Assembly (NCBI GenBank): GCA_021833365.1
Contig: JAKBFV010000003.1
Coordinates: forward strand, 1-64,000
Length of the DNA stretch: 64,000 bases
Direction: 5' to 3'
Origin: Pseudomonadota bacterium
Lineage (GTDB): Bacteria; Pseudomonadota; Gammaproteobacteria; Pseudomonadales; Moraxellaceae
This document shows, one piece after another, positions 63,352-64,000 of this stretch (positions are counted from its first letter, which is position 1; each line of letters opens with the position of its first letter). Under the pieces are notes generated by a model, which saw only the letters and a program-made list of their open reading frames with translations, had not been told where the DNA came from and searched no databases. The translations under genes were made by a program, and so were the position numbers.

Positions 63352-64000
63352 CGTTCTCCCGTTGCGGATGCGCCCGCAGAGCCGCACTGGTGAGCAGATT
63401 GAGGGCATCGAGATAAGCTTTGACCGATGCCACCAGAATGTCGGTATCGGCGCCCTGGCCGTTGACGATGCGCCCCTGCTCGTTCAGACGCACCTGCACC
63501 TCACCTTGCGAGTCGGTGCCGCTGGTGATGGCATTGACCGAATAAAGCTCGAGATGGGTGCCGCTGGCGACGATGTTCTCGATCGCCTTGAAGGCGGCAT
63601 CGACCGGCCCCGAGCCCTGCGCCACGCTCGTTTGCAATTCGCCATGCACACGCAGACGCAACTCGGCGCGCGGCGCCAGACCTGTCTCGCTCAGCACGCG
63701 CAGATGATCGAGCTCATAGACGGCGGCGACTTCGCTGGCTTCACTGACCAGGGCCTGTAGATCCTCATCATAGATCTCATGCTTTTTATCAGCGAGATCC
63801 TTGAAGCGTGCGAACAGCCGGTTGATCTGCGCATCGGAGCCGGTGTCGATGCCGAGTTCTTCGAGGCGTGCACGAAAAGCAGCACGTCCGGAATGCTTGC
63901 CGAGGACCATGCGATTGGCATTCCAGCCGACGTCTTCGGCACGCATGATCTCATAGGTTTCGCGATGCTTGAGCACGCCATCCTGATGGATGCCCGACTC
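63341..64000 (-). CDS. leuA: 2-isopropylmalate synthase, C-terminal part
   Basis: The frame is open to the right edge of the window; about 219 residues are present and the N-terminal catalytic barrel lies beyond the edge. The visible part has ESGIHQDGVLKHRETYEIM (the end of the barrel with its metal-linked region), VLGKHSGRAAF, and the leucine-binding regulatory domain (ELRLRVHGELQTSVAQGSGPVDAAFKAIENI, TDSQGEVQVRL, GQGADTDILVASVKAYLDALN). LeuA condenses acetyl-CoA with 2-oxoisovalerate in leucine synthesis and is inhibited by leucine. It overlaps the holD-like gene by 11 bases, heading the minus-strand block. Confidence 0.96.
   Translation of the reverse strand, partial: ESGIHQDGVLKHRETYEIMRAEDVGWNANRMVLGKHSGRAAFRARLEELGIDTGSDAQINRLFARFKDLADKKHEIYDEDLQALVSEASEVAAVYELDHLRVLSETGLAPRAELRLRVHGELQTSVAQGSGPVDAAFKAIENIVASGTHLELYSVNAITSGTDSQGEVQVRLNEQGRIVNGQGADTDILVASVKAYLDALNLLTSAALRAHPQRENDGI

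Overview
The window is about 64 kb of GC-rich (roughly 60-65 % by eye) chromosomal DNA with almost no spare space between genes. Gene content and order point to a gammaproteobacterium. The block clpB-pgeF-rluD / bamD ... pilS-pilR / thiO follows the Pseudomonas order, and leuA / holD-rimI-prfC-tatD follows the enterobacterial holD-rimI...prfC neighbourhood. A long fatty acyl-CoA reductase, a PHA-synthase-like protein and a PF10118 hydrolase beside an AraC regulator suggest a lipid-storing lineage (Marinobacter, Alcanivorax, Salinisphaera or Nevskiales type). I cannot name the genus. No tRNA, rRNA, CRISPR array, complete insertion sequence or prophage was seen.

Region by region. 1-9.9 kb: the tail of an outer-membrane efflux protein, then a complete nitrate respiration operon on the minus strand (narK-narG-narH-narJ-narI-ppiC-moaB), preceded by an FNR-type box 41.5 bases from the predicted start site. 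9.9-12.6 kb: a cobalamin riboswitch, btuB and an ATP:cobalamin adenosyltransferase. 12.7-25.4 kb: a DUF4124 protein, clpB with a sigma-32-like promoter, an unusual J-like/trypsin membrane protease, a flavodoxin-like protein, pgeF, a PhaC-like protein, rluD, bamD, a wax-ester type fatty acyl reductase and nadE. 25.4-30.7 kb: a PP0621-type protein, pilS, pilR, thiO, nadA. 30.7-31.6 kb: a gene-poor, AT-richer stretch with a decayed reading frame. 31.6-34.6 kb: putA.

34.6-39.1 kb: an RND efflux operon led by a DUF2892 protein and a CsoR/CstR-like palindrome inside its promoter. 39.1-47.7 kb: a hypothetical protein, PF10118 hydrolase / AraC regulator, gpx-msrB, alaA, htpX with a PH-like protein and a slipin, a DUF4337 protein and a histidine phosphatase. 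47.8-53.6 kb: a complete heavy-metal RND efflux operon. 53.8-57.1 kb: an AlkA-like glycosylase, an MFS transporter, dusA and a hemerythrin-like protein lacking two iron ligands. 57.5-64 kb: a dense minus-strand block leuA-holD-rimI-prfC-tatD-membrane protein-pgaB-like, in which the PgaB deacetylase site is destroyed.

Together the genes describe an organism that can respire nitrate, salvages corrinoids, accumulates carbon reserves (wax ester, possibly PHA), and invests in envelope and stress defence: ClpB, HtpX, slipin, peroxide and methionine-sulfoxide repair, and metal or sulfur-linked efflux.
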